From: Archaeoglobus sp.
GTDB taxonomy: Archaea > Halobacteriota > Archaeoglobi > Archaeoglobales > Archaeoglobaceae
Direction of reading: 5' to 3'
DNA length: 8,297 nucleotides
NCBI GenBank assembly: GCA_003978865.1
Contig: QNXS01000053.1
Location: 1 to 8,297 of the forward strand
How positions within the stretch are numbered: position 1 is the stretch's first letter; each line of letters begins with the position of its first letter. A program made the translations under genes and the position numbers. Below the pieces are notes generated by a model. The model was not told the DNA's origin and ran no database searches. It worked only from the letters and a program-made list of their open reading frames with translations. Below are positions 1 to 6,240 of this stretch, piece by piece.

Positions 1-611
1 TTAGATGTGCTTGAAGTTGAAGTATTTACAAACTGTGCTCCACTTACTGAAATGTTGATTTCGTCAGCTACAAAGTAACCACCTGTACTCGCATTGAGCT
101 GAATTGGAGTGTTAACTCCTGCGAAAAAGTTCGTTATGTTTGAAGTTAGATTAACGTTCGTTGCGTTGAAAGTTGTGTTTGCTGTATTCACTAGCGTGGG
201 ATTAGTAGTATTATTATAAAACTCTGCGCTTATCAGATAAGGACTAGCACTAGCAGATGCATTGAATGTAGTGTTGATATAAACAGTAGTAGTACTATTA
301 CCTCCAAGAGATATGTTTATCCAGTTATAGTTCGTTGTTTTAGTTACGGTGAACGTTTCGGTGACAAGAGTACCAGATGTTGTATAATTAAATGTACCAT
401 TGGTCACAACCACTGACGAAGGTATTGAAACGTTAACCGAAACGTCAAATGCTGTTCCGTTATTAGCAACTATCCGTATTGGTGTAGTAACGTTGGCGAA
501 GATGTTAGTTACGTTCGTGGTTACGGTTGCAGCACTCACAGCACTTACTGCACCCATTGCTACCAGTAGAATCGCTATTGCCGTTATTCCTTTCAAAACT
601 TTTTCATTCAT
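1..611 (-). CDS. Secreted Asn/Thr-rich surface glycoprotein (5' part only)
   Basis: The reading frame opens at an ATG at 609-611 and stays open for 203 codons to the left edge, so the gene is truncated by the window. Residues 1-27 look like a signal peptide: Lys4 and Lys7, a hydrophobic core (ITAIAILLVAMGAV), then AVSA as a likely cleavage site. The exported part is dominated by Asn, Thr, Ser and Val, with many N-X-S/T sequons, as in N-glycosylated archaeal S-layer or cell-surface proteins. A segment at residues 31-45 (TTNVTNIFANVTTPI) recurs at 156-170 (TSNITNFFAGVNTPI), giving an internal repeat of about 125 residues that probably folds as beta-sandwich domains. A TATA-like element 25-30 nt upstream suggests an almost leaderless transcript. 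S-layer subunit, adhesin or other envelope protein cannot be told apart here. Export is well supported; the exact role is not. Confidence 0.8.
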   Translation of the reverse strand, partial: MNEKVLKGITAIAILLVAMGAVSAVSAATVTTNVTNIFANVTTPIRIVANNGTAFDVSVNVSIPSSVVVTNGTFNYTTSGTLVTETFTVTKTTNYNWINISLGGNSTTTVYINTTFNASASASPYLISAEFYNNTTNPTLVNTANTTFNATNVNLTSNITNFFAGVNTPIQLNASTGGYFVADEINISVSGAQFVNTSTSSTS

Positions 612-635
612 CACGTTATTTTGTGACGGGAGTTG

Positions 636-647
636 GATTTATATGTT
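636..647 (-). promoter_or_regulatory. TATA box of the surface-protein gene
   Basis: The minus strand reads AACATATAAATC here, centred about 29 nt before the ATG at 611. Initiation about 25 nt downstream would leave a leader of only a few bases. No good SD precedes the ATG. A second TATA-like stretch lies just upstream, at about 648-659. Confidence 0.5.
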
Positions 648-663
648 ACTATAAATTGGAGGG

Positions 664-1144
664 TTAATAAGAAGTAATGCCAGTTAGCAAATCACAACAA
701 TTGTAGAATGTGATATAACTCTCCAGCTCTGCACGATCGAAGGTGTCAAGATAAACACCAGTAGTTATAGAATGCTATAAAACTCTCCAACCCTGAACTG
801 AAATAAGAGCTATTAAAATGAAATCTATTCCACTCTTCTTTAAGCCTGAAAAAGAGCTCTTCTACAGCATTTCTATCAGGGTTTCATGCTATTTTAATCC
901 TAACCTTTGCTCGTTTATACCAGAATTAACAACAATTTTTATTTTTTCACATGCTTAAAATTCTTCAAGAAAACGTAAGCTTCAAATCTATTTGCTTTTA
1001 GAAGTCTAAATAGCAACATTCTTTTGGATTTACATCTTTAGATTTATCTATTAACCTTTTCTTCTTTCTTTTTTAAAACTTTGAGTCTGTGGTAGTAGAT
1101 TTAACAGATTCATGACTTATTTCGTCGAATAGAGATAAAAACAT
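664..1144 (-). pseudogene. Decayed DDE transposase (insertion-sequence remnant)
   Basis: No intact frame exists, but transposase-like pieces follow in order on the minus strand in shifting frames: LFDEISHESVK from about 1144, ANRFEAYVFLKNFKHVKK (about 1019-950), KIVVNSG and WYKRA (about 940-910), RLGLK-stop-HETL, then NAVEELFFRLKEEWNRF and GLESFIAFYNYW (883-746). The order 'NRFEA..FLK', 'IVVDSG.WY', 'HET..RN.VE..F..LK..W.RF', '.SFIAFYN' is that of the C-terminal half of a DDE transposase resembling archaeal IS6-type enzymes. The Asp expected in IVVDSG is Asn. The region with the first catalytic Asp is missing between about 1020 and 1075. The tail is partly duplicated: LESFIAFYN is followed by LESYITFYN (729-664, ending at TAA 664-666). 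Family assignment is from memory of motif order; pseudogene status is clear from stops and frameshifts. Confidence 0.62.
703..795 (-). repeat. Imperfect direct repeat in the transposase remnant
   Basis: Positions 703-730 and 768-795 (plus strand, TAGAATGTGATATAACTCTC and TAGAATGCTATAAAACTCTC at their starts) are about 80 percent identical over 28 bases and lie 65 bp apart. In the minus-strand frames they encode LESYITFYN and LESFIAFYN, two versions of the same transposase tail motif. Either part of the gene was duplicated and diverged, or two related insertion-sequence ends were joined. Confidence 0.6.
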
Positions 1145-1515
1145 GTAATATTTTTAATTCTATATCTTTCTTGTTCCTCCGGAAAGAATTTTGTGGATTA
1201 CATTGAATGCTAATGTTGTATTTCTTTATTTATTTTTTTTGTTGCTATTTGACAGTGTATTATCCCATAAGTAAATAAAAATATCTTTAAGAAAAAATAT
1301 TAAGATAAATTGAAATACAAGTTTATTAAATTTTTAAATATGTAGAAAAAATAAATAATGTGAATAAAGAACGAAATTAGTTGAAAAATCAATTACAGGA
1401 AAAAAGCAAAAGGGAATTCGAATATCCAATTGTTAGACTTCCCCTTAGAGTTTATTGATATTCTACTATTAACTCTATTCTAAAAGAGAAACTTAAAGAA
1501 TTGCTAAATAATTTA
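1145..1515. other. AT-rich intergenic stretch without recognisable genes
   Basis: Very AT-rich DNA with many short homopolymer runs, and no frame with protein-like composition on either strand. A weak inverted repeat pairs TATCTTTAA (1282-1290) with TTAAGATA (1300-1307). The stretch may hold further eroded insertion-sequence sequence, since the transposase remnant lies directly beside it, but I see no motif that proves this. Confidence 0.5.
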
Positions 1516-1516
1516 T

Positions 1517-1520
1517 AAAA
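1517..1520 (-). terminator. Short oligo-T after tRNA-Glu
   Basis: The minus strand reads TTTT immediately after the tRNA 3' end, then an A/T-rich stretch. Archaeal RNA polymerase stops at such T runs; this one is short. Confidence 0.35.
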
Positions 1521-1596
<76 letters not shown>

Positions 1597-1624
1597 TCTA
1601 AGTAAAGCACCACGTTTCTGGATT

Positions 1625-1633
1625 GTATATATC
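1625..1633 (-). promoter_or_regulatory. TATA box of tRNA-Glu
   Basis: The minus strand reads GATATATAC, centred about 33 nt before the tRNA 5' end at 1596. Initiation about 25 nt downstream gives a leader of roughly 8 nt, to be removed by RNase P. The box sits between the sepS stop codon (1649-1651) and the tRNA, so the tRNA has its own promoter. Confidence 0.6.
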
Positions 1634-1648
1634 TCTTTCGCTCTATTT

Positions 1649-3256
1649 TTAATCAACTTCCACTCTAACAGTTACAAACATAGGCCCTCTAACATCTATC
1701 TTTCCGTTTGTTGAAACTATATAGTTTCTAACGTTATCCTGAAGTTTTACGTTTATTTCGCTTAAACTTTCGATAACTCTCACTCTGATTTCTCCGCCTG
1801 TATTTTTTGCAGCACACTCCTCTGCAAAACTGCCAGCCTTGTAAGCAAATCCATCTATGTATCTTATTCCAGTAGGAATGCCATCTTCAAAGTACTTCAT
1901 CCACTTCTCACTCCTTGGTAGCCCATATATACTTCCGTTATAGACAACTATTTCATTGGCATAAGCAGGACCACATAATCTCGTATTCTTTTCCTTTTCA
2001 AAGACTTCAACTCTTACATCTCTACCATATATCTTTCCTGCCCACGCTTCGAAAGAACATGGACTTGGCTCATTTGCATTCTCCTCAGCAACTTTAATTA
2101 CTGATCTCGCAATTTCCATTCCTATAACACTTTTAGGAACTTCATCAATTTTAATAGCTCTTGCTATATCCAGATCATCTATTCTAATCCCACCATAGAA
2201 CTGAGGATAAACTAACTTTCTGACGTCCGAGTAGTTGTAAAGGATCATAGCGAGTCTTTCAACCCCAAGACCGAGATTCATTACTGGATACTCAATGTCG
2301 TACTGGGACAGGGCTGTTGGTGAATATATGCCAAAAGTTGCTATCTCTATCCATCCATCACTATACTTTGTATTGGTTCCAACGAGTGCCGGATGATATG
2401 CAAACACTTCAGTCTGTGTACCGGGAATGTAATACTTACTTCTCTTTTCATCCAATCTGAACTTAAATCTTTTAAAACCAAACTGCCTCAAAAGACTCTC
2501 AGCAACAGCCTTTCCATCGTCAACGCTAACGTTCTCGTCGACAACAACACAGCTTGCTGAAAAGTACGTGTAAAGCCTTGTAGCGTCTTCACCCTGCTCT
2601 TTTCTGAAGCATCTATCAACACTAAATAGTTTTATTGGCAGAGGGAGCCTGTCTGCAACTCTGCTCAAAGTTAGAAACCACCCCGTTGTCATATGACTTC
2701 TTAGCGTTAGGTTTGTGGATTCTGGTTTTAACTCTTTAAATTCTGGAAAAATCATGTCTATTACGCTAACAGCTGTTGCATCATCCACATCAATCGCATT
2801 TGCCACTTCGTAACTTAAGTCATCTCCGTCTATTCTACCTTTCTTGTAACTGTGAAATACTTCCCTCAACCTTTCAATTTTTTCCTCATTTATGTCTCCT
2901 ACCACACTCCTAAGCATTTTCACTTTTTCTGCTGATATTCCTACATTCGGCTTTGGTAGAGACGCCAAGTAAAAACATCTATCAAGAACTGCCAGAGCTT
3001 CTTTGCCGAACTGCTTTTTAACGTGAACGTCCTCGACTATCAGCGGGTTTACTACCTCTGCAAAACCAAGCCTGAGATATGCCTCTCTCAGTTTCTGTAC
3101 AGTTGAAAAAAGTGGATGCTCTTTTCCAAACTCATAAAACAATCGGGGGTATTTGCTATTTAGATCTCTCTCTGCCAGAATTTTTCTGCCATCTAACCAA
3201 GCTCTTTCAAAGTTACTTTCTACGATTTCTCTGTACTTCTTAGCATTAAATTTCAT
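1649..3256 (-). CDS. sepS: O-phosphoseryl-tRNA(Cys) synthetase SepS
   Basis: This class II aminoacyl-tRNA synthetase charges tRNA-Cys with O-phosphoserine, the first step of the tRNA-dependent cysteine route; SepCysS then converts Sep-tRNA to Cys-tRNA in the cytoplasm. At 535 residues it has the family length. The N-terminus (MKFNAKKYREIVESNFERAW) is typical. TNLTLRSHMTTGWF (181-194) and the motif 2 region FRKEQGED...YFSAS (217-235) are present. His188, Thr190, Ser233, Ser235 and Asn327 line up, with an offset of two, with phosphoserine-pocket residues I recall for the Archaeoglobus fulgidus enzyme. Motif 3 is GLGVERLAMILYN (329-341). The C-terminal third matches the domain that recognises tRNA. 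The gene starts 27 nt after the trmO-like gene and has no SD; a TATA-like box overlaps the trmO-like stop codon, so it may be read from the operon and from its own promoter. SepCysS is not in the window. Confidence 0.96.
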   Translation of the reverse strand: MKFNAKKYREIVESNFERAWLDGRKILAERDLNSKYPRLFYEFGKEHPLFSTVQKLREAYLRLGFAEVVNPLIVEDVHVKKQFGKEALAVLDRCFYLASLPKPNVGISAEKVKMLRSVVGDINEEKIERLREVFHSYKKGRIDGDDLSYEVANAIDVDDATAVSVIDMIFPEFKELKPESTNLTLRSHMTTGWFLTLSRVADRLPLPIKLFSVDRCFRKEQGEDATRLYTYFSASCVVVDENVSVDDGKAVAESLLRQFGFKRFKFRLDEKRSKYYIPGTQTEVFAYHPALVGTNTKYSDGWIEIATFGIYSPTALSQYDIEYPVMNLGLGVERLAMILYNYSDVRKLVYPQFYGGIRIDDLDIARAIKIDEVPKSVIGMEIARSVIKVAEENANEPSPCSFEAWAGKIYGRDVRVEVFEKEKNTRLCGPAYANEIVVYNGSIYGLPRSEKWMKYFEDGIPTGIRYIDGFAYKAGSFAEECAAKNTGGEIRVRVIESLSEINVKLQDNVRNYIVSTNGKIDVRGPMFVTVRVEVD

Positions 3257-3280
3257 CGAGAGAGTTTAGGAAGGAAGCTG

Positions 3281-3290
3281 TATTTATCTT
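3281..3290 (-). promoter_or_regulatory. Possible internal promoter of sepS
   Basis: The minus strand reads AAGATAAATA, centred about 29 nt before the sepS ATG at 3256. It contains the TAA stop of the upstream gene (3284-3286). With no SD before sepS, a near-leaderless transcript from here is plausible, but read-through from the upstream genes is equally possible. Confidence 0.4.
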
Positions 3291-3733
3291 TGCCTTTTCA
3301 GACAGTTTGCAATTTCATCCCTGTTAGCTTCGGGACAATCAAGTAGCCGAGAATGTGGCTTTATATCTATCACTGGTGTTCCATCATAGGCATCTAAATT
3401 TTTTACATATATCTTATTCTTCAAAATTTTTTCAAGCTTTACAGTGGATATTGCAATAGGGTTTGGTCTTCTGGGAGATCGAGTTGCAAAAACTCCTCTC
3501 AATTCCTTATCAAAATGTGGTTTAACTATTAGATTGTAATCTTTTGACAGATGAAAGTACATCAGAACTATTATGTGAGAAAATCTTTCAAGTTTATAAA
3601 GTCCTTTCTCAAATGGTGGAAATATCTCTATTTCAACAGTATAGTCCTCCTCAGCAAACACAGGTTGAAATGGAAGTTCCTTTCTCTGATTATGCACAAC
3701 ACCTATTGGTTTCACTTTAAATTCGAACTCCAT
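3284..3733 (-). CDS. trmO: TrmO-like tRNA methyltransferase (TsaA/YaeB fold)
   Basis: The TrmO family uses S-adenosylmethionine and a beta-barrel fold to N6-methylate t6A37 in the anticodon loop of certain tRNAs. The signature is intact: KPIGVVHN near the N-terminus, RGVFATRSPRRPNPIAISTV in the middle, and NLDAYDGTPVIDIKPH near the C-terminus. At 149 residues it is the short archaeal form, without the C-terminal extension seen in the bacterial enzyme. I chose the ATG at 3731-3733: AGGTG ends six bases before it and overlaps the TAG stop of the DUF2299-like gene. ATG 3736 and GTG 3742 are in-frame alternatives, closer to or inside the SD. The gene directly follows the DUF2299-like gene and precedes sepS, so the three probably form one tRNA-related operon. 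Archaeal members are mostly uncharacterised, so the exact tRNA substrate is inference. Confidence 0.88.
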   Translation of the reverse strand: MEFEFKVKPIGVVHNQRKELPFQPVFAEEDYTVEIEIFPPFEKGLYKLERFSHIIVLMYFHLSKDYNLIVKPHFDKELRGVFATRSPRRPNPIAISTVKLEKILKNKIYVKNLDAYDGTPVIDIKPHSRLLDCPEANRDEIANCLKRQR

Positions 3734-3742
3734 CATCAACAC

Positions 3743-4228
3743 CTACAGGTACATAGCTTCAACACCGGTCTTACCATCTCCAAAAAGATGATTTAACTGC
3801 CATATTATATACAGTTTGCACTTGAACACCTCTCTGAGAGCTTCAAATAATCTGGACTTGGTCAGTTCCTCCAAATAAACAGGCATTGAGAAATCTATCC
3901 TCTGAATGGATGTATCATCAGGTAGCATCCTAAACTCAGCATTTCTGAAAAGCAAATCCATCTTCCACCTGAAGATTACTTCTTTTTTCTTTTTTGGTGG
4001 TAAAGAGTGCAGAGCTTTGTAATGCTCCTCTGCAAAAACGAGCCCGCTAACTACGAGAATCATATCTTTTCCTTTTGGCATAACTATATCACTCACCTGC
4101 CCGGAGTTGAGCGGGAACTCAACTACGTAGTGCCACTCAGCAACTTCATCTTCAATCTCGTTCTTGAATATTCCCTCACCTGTTACCCAGTCTTTAACTT
4201 CTCTGCCTATCTCACCAGAAATGCTCAT
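3743..4228 (-). CDS. DUF2299-like conserved archaeal protein
   Basis: This 161-residue soluble protein has no signal peptide, membrane segment or Cys motif. It shows alternating strands and helices: WHYVVEFPL (about 32-40), DIVMPKGKDMILVVSGLVFAEE (about 47-68), a lysine-rich turn PPKKKK, then FRWKMDLLF and a C-terminal helical part ending near NHLFGDG. This pattern matches my memory of DUF2299, a family of archaeal proteins without known function; I could not confirm it by search. It is the first gene of the probable operon with the trmO-like gene and sepS: its TAG stop is part of the next gene's SD. A TATA-like box 24 nt before its ATG and the lack of an SD suggest a leaderless start. The neighbours hint at a tRNA or translation role, but nothing in the protein itself shows one. 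Confidence 0.75.
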   Translation of the reverse strand: MSISGEIGREVKDWVTGEGIFKNEIEDEVAEWHYVVEFPLNSGQVSDIVMPKGKDMILVVSGLVFAEEHYKALHSLPPKKKKEVIFRWKMDLLFRNAEFRMLPDDTSIQRIDFSMPVYLEELTKSRLFEALREVFKCKLYIIWQLNHLFGDGKTGVEAMYL

Positions 4229-4246
4229 AAAATCTAAATTATAGGC

Positions 4247-4257
4247 GTAAATATAGC
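4247..4257 (-). promoter_or_regulatory. TATA box of the DUF2299-trmO-sepS operon
   Basis: The minus strand reads GCTATATTTAC, centred about 24 nt before the ATG at 4228. That places initiation on or next to the start codon. Confidence 0.55.
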
Positions 4258-4279
4258 TTTTTTGGATTGCGGATGTTCA

Positions 4280-4292
4280 ACTTTTCAAAAGT
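4280..4292. promoter_or_regulatory. Palindrome in a divergent intergenic region
   Basis: ACTTTTCAAAAGT is a perfect inverted repeat around a single central C. It lies between the divergent DUF2299-like and DUF2116 genes, outside both TATA boxes. A wider, weaker pairing of CAACTT (4278-4283) with AAGTTG (4304-4309) surrounds it. It could be a regulator site or chance in AT-rich DNA. Confidence 0.3.
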
Positions 4293-4350
4293 ACAAACCA
4301 CCCAAGTTGTTTTAGGTTTTTACTTCGAAGATAAACAATGGCAAACGGCA

Positions 4351-4360
4351 AGTTTATATT
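4351..4360 (+). promoter_or_regulatory. TATA box of the DUF2116 gene
   Basis: AGTTTATATT is centred about 26 nt before the ATG at 4382, so transcription would begin at or next to the start codon. There is no SD. Confidence 0.55.
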
Positions 4361-4381
4361 GTTTTATGCACGAAAGCAGTT

Positions 4382-4570
4382 ATGCCGGGTATAGTACCTC
4401 ACAAGCACTGTATAGTCTGTGGAAAAGCAATAGAGCCTGACAAAATTTACTGTAGTAAGGAGTGCGAAATTGAAGCCGAAAAAGAAAGAAAGAGACAGAG
4501 AAATCTAATGCTAATAATGTTTGGATCTATGTTCCTTATGCTGCTACTGGTAATATTCGTAAGTCGTTAA
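4382..4570 (+). CDS. DUF2116-like zinc-ribbon membrane-anchored miniprotein
   Basis: A 62-residue protein with two parts. The N-terminal part carries a treble-clef-like zinc site, HCIVCGKAI...YCSKECE, with Cys10, Cys13, Cys24 and Cys28 as likely ligands. A charged linker (EAEKERKRQRN, about 31-41) leads to one hydrophobic segment, LMLIMFGSMFLMLLLVIFV (42-60), that can span the membrane; the positive linker suggests the zinc domain stays in the cytoplasm. The layout and length match DUF2116 proteins, which are widespread in Euryarchaeota and have no assigned function. The gene is leaderless by its TATA spacing and ends 4 bp before the end of the convergent regulator gene. A T-rich stretch just past the stop (4581-4594, inside the regulator's 3' end) could terminate it. 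Confidence 0.88.
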   Translation: MPGIVPHKHCIVCGKAIEPDKIYCSKECEIEAEKERKRQRNLMLIMFGSMFLMLLLVIFVSR

Positions 4571-4574
4571 TACA

Positions 4575-5339
4575 TCAAAATTCCTTTATTTTAAACTCCA
4601 ATTCTTCATCTATCAACTTTCTGAGAAGATCGTTTATTTTGTTCTCGGTGCATACAACTATTACACCGCCACCATGATGGGCAGCTTCAATACAGACCTC
4701 CTTTGCTCCAAAGAATATTGGTTCAACCCCGGCTTTTCTGCAGGCTACAAGTGCTTCAACCCCTATTGCCAAAACCAAACTTCTCGGTCTACTCTTTATT
4801 AAATTTCTAAGTTCTTCTATTTTCACTTTTCTGCTGCCTCCTTCACCAACATCAGGAACCTTTACAATTATTATTTCACCTTTTTTTGGGGGTTTAAACC
4901 ATCTTGTCGCCTTAATCAGCACGTCCTCTCCATCTTTTGCGGACGTTAGTGCTACACCATTACCATCTTTTTCAGCTTTGGCATATGTATATCCATCCTG
5001 AAACCAATAAACAACTTTTTCTCCCTCCCTTATGTTCCCAGATGCAAGAGCCACTATACTCCTTGAAAAAAGTTTCTTGGTCAGTTCCTCACTGAAAAGG
5101 TATAAATCCAGCAAATTTTTTGTCAACCACTCCGTTCCTCTATCAGTAACCTGATAGTAGCCTTTTCTTATCACAATTACAAACCCTTCAGCAATAAGAT
5201 CTTTAAAATGCTCGGATATCGCTTGAGGAGTTAAGCCAAATTTCTTTGCAAGATCCCTCTGACTACAATCTTTGTTCTTTACGAGCTCTGTTAGTATCAG
5301 CAATCTCATAGTCTCTCTTCTATTTAGCAGAACGTTCAT
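4575..5339 (-). CDS. Winged-helix (MarR-like) transcriptional regulator
   Basis: A 254-residue protein with an N-terminal DNA-binding domain and a large uncharacterised C-terminal domain. Residues 10-72 read as a winged helix-turn-helix: helix 1 ETMRLLILTELV, then CSQRDLAKKFGLTPQAISEHFKDLIAEGFV with the recognition helix at about 37-50, then the wing IVIRKGYYQVTDRGTEWL. Residues 100-165 look like beta strands. The rest has an alpha/beta pattern with IIIVKVPDVG (156-165), LVLAIGVEALVACRKAG (188-204) and HHGGGVIVVCT (221-231), possibly a ligand-binding fold; I recall similar archaeal proteins without a known effector. The ATG at 5339 lies about 27 nt from a strong TATA box, so the mRNA is probably leaderless. 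A direct repeat between the TATA box and the ATG is well placed for autorepression. Its other targets are unknown. Confidence 0.82.
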   Translation of the reverse strand: MNVLLNRRETMRLLILTELVKNKDCSQRDLAKKFGLTPQAISEHFKDLIAEGFVIVIRKGYYQVTDRGTEWLTKNLLDLYLFSEELTKKLFSRSIVALASGNIREGEKVVYWFQDGYTYAKAEKDGNGVALTSAKDGEDVLIKATRWFKPPKKGEIIIVKVPDVGEGGSRKVKIEELRNLIKSRPRSLVLAIGVEALVACRKAGVEPIFFGAKEVCIEAAHHGGGVIVVCTENKINDLLRKLIDEELEFKIKEF

Positions 5340-5342
5340 TGA

Positions 5343-5358
5343 CTAACCTTCGCTAACC
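5343..5358 (-). promoter_or_regulatory. Direct-repeat operator candidate GGTTAG-N4-GGTTAG
   Basis: Two exact GGTTAG hexamers on the minus strand (5358-5353 and 5348-5343) start 10 bp apart, one helical turn, between the TATA box and the start codon of the regulator. A protein bound here would block RNA polymerase, so autorepression by the encoded winged-helix protein is the simplest idea. No binding evidence can be drawn from sequence alone. Confidence 0.4.
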
Positions 5359-5360
5359 GA

Positions 5361-5370
5361 AATATATATA
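5361..5370 (-). promoter_or_regulatory. Strong TATA box of the regulator gene
   Basis: The minus strand reads TATATATATT, preceded by a purine-rich BRE-like AAAAAAGC, and is centred about 27 nt before the ATG at 5339. It is the best TATA box in the window. Confidence 0.7.
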
Positions 5371-5390
5371 GCTTTTTTCTGACCATTTAG

Positions 5391-5430
5391 TTTTGTAATT
5401 ATTTGTAACGATTTATAACAATTTATAATG
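5391..5430. repeat. Four tandem degenerate 10-bp repeats
   Basis: Consecutive decamers read TTTTGTAATT, ATTTGTAACG, ATTTATAACA and ATTTATAATG, close to a consensus ATTTRTAAYN with strict 10-bp spacing. They sit between the regulator promoter and the UPF0058 gene. They may be a regulator array, a curved upstream element or TATA-like sequence for the UPF0058 transcript. Confidence 0.5.
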
Positions 5431-5521
5431 TAAATATGTATGCTACTGTATGTATACGTATAGGTTTAAAGGAAAATTATTTCTACAGTATGTTCATAAT
5501 TTGCACAGCTGCTGGCAGCGG

Positions 5522-5528
5522 GTGGTGA
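5522..5528 (+). promoter_or_regulatory. SD that fixes the UPF0058 start
   Basis: GTGGTGA, complementary to the 3' end of archaeal 16S rRNA (which pairs with GGAGGTGAT), ends two bases before the ATG at 5531. The spacing is short but the match decides against the longer frame that opens at 5450. Unlike most first genes here, this one probably has a real 5' leader. Confidence 0.55.
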
Positions 5529-5530
5529 GA

Positions 5531-5803
5531 ATGCATAAGGAAGAGCTTGTACTTTTGCATTTGACTTTATTCCACATGAAGAGGTTTTTTGAAGAGGCGG
5601 GAATCGCAAACGGACACTTCAAGATATATGAAGAACTTGGAATCCAGCCAGTACATATACATAAAAGCAAGGCGGAACACAAAAAAGCTATTTTAACTTT
5701 GTGTAAAGGTTTGTCAGACATCTTTAAAGAGAGGCCTCCCGAAGAATTTCTCAAAAACCAGAGGGTTAGGGAGCTTCTTGAACTCATTGCCCTTCGAAGT
5801 TGA
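5531..5803 (+). CDS. UPF0058 family protein
   Basis: A 90-residue protein with the family's full length and hallmarks: an N-terminal helix MHKEELVLLHLTLFHMKRFFEEAG, then YEELGIQPVHIHKSKAEHKKAI (about 33-54), which contains the conserved P-x-HIHKSKAEHK motif. The clustered histidines (His42, His44, His51) and Lys/Glu residues suggest metal or nucleic-acid binding, but the family has no established function. The frame could be extended upstream to ATG 5450, but that adds 27 residues unlike the family and skips an SD, so the ATG at 5531 is preferred. GTG codons at 5522 and 5525 are less likely starts. Its last 20 bases overlap the 3' end of the convergent rimI-like gene. The phased repeats upstream may regulate it. 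Confidence 0.88.
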   Translation: MHKEELVLLHLTLFHMKRFFEEAGIANGHFKIYEELGIQPVHIHKSKAEHKKAILTLCKGLSDIFKERPPEEFLKNQRVRELLELIALRS

Positions 5804-6233
5804 GAGCCATTATATACGCGTCTTCCCCGTCGCTGTAGTAGTTTGGAGTGACACCGATAATTTTAAATCCCTTTTTTTTATATAGTTCCTGAGCGACAAA
5901 ATTTGACGTTCTGACCTCGAGCAAAACTTTCCTTTTACCCCTTGTCTTGCACCATCTTATAGCTTCATCAAGCAGTTTTGAACCGATGCCAAGACCTCTG
6001 TATTCTTTCTTAACAGCTATTGACATTATTTTTGCATTTCCTTCTTCTGTCTCCATCACCGTTACATATCCTACAACTTTCCTGTTGATTTCAGCAACAA
6101 AGATGACACTGCCGTACTTCAGGTATAAATAGACATCATACGCAGCGTTGCTGGGAGAGAAAGCCTCTTTATCTATTTGTAAAACATCCCAGTAATCCTT
6201 TGACAGGTACCTACGAATTACCACAGATATCAT
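5784..6233 (-). CDS. rimI: RimI-like GNAT N-acetyltransferase
   Basis: A 149-residue GNAT enzyme that transfers acetyl from acetyl-CoA to a protein N-terminus. In archaea the RimI/Ard1-type enzyme acts broadly on N-termini, in the cytoplasm. It starts with IRRYLSKDYWDVLQIDKEAFS. Motif A is MSIAVKKEYRGLGIGSKLL, with the acetyl-CoA loop RGLGIG. It ends with LLEVRTSNFVAQELYKKKGF and the RimI-typical NYYSDGEDAYIM. The frame is open up to an ATG at 6278, but that adds 15 residues unlike the family (HNLYLLQRYKEYTI) and would place the TATA box inside the gene. The ATG at 6231-6233 lies about 32 nt from that TATA box, so I use it. There is no SD. The gene is divergent from UPF0146 and overlaps UPF0058 tail-to-tail. 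A universal N-terminal acetyltransferase role is inferred from the family. Confidence 0.88.
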   Translation of the reverse strand: MISVVIRRYLSKDYWDVLQIDKEAFSPSNAAYDVYLYLKYGSVIFVAEINRKVVGYVTVMETEEGNAKIMSIAVKKEYRGLGIGSKLLDEAIRWCKTRGKRKVLLEVRTSNFVAQELYKKKGFKIIGVTPNYYSDGEDAYIMALNFEGQ

Positions 6234-6240
6234 TATGGTA

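Noticed and set aside
400..654. An 84-codon plus-strand frame rich in Thr, Val and Ile
   Set aside because: It is the antisense of the surface-protein gene, whose signal peptide, sequons and repeats make the minus strand the coding one.
1145..1515. AT-rich stretch as a replication origin
   Set aside because: No origin recognition box repeats and no cdc6/orc gene nearby; AT richness alone is not enough.
5391..5430. A CRISPR array, suggested by regular repeats
   Set aside because: Units are only 10 bp, adjacent and without spacers; no cas genes are present.
5450..5530. N-terminal extension of UPF0058 to an ATG at 5450
   Set aside because: The added residues are not family-like; an SD and the family's usual N-terminus support the ATG at 5531.
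5494..5787. A 97-codon minus-strand frame with many Ser, Cys and Leu residues
   Set aside because: It is antisense to UPF0058, has no family resemblance and shows the composition of a shadow frame.
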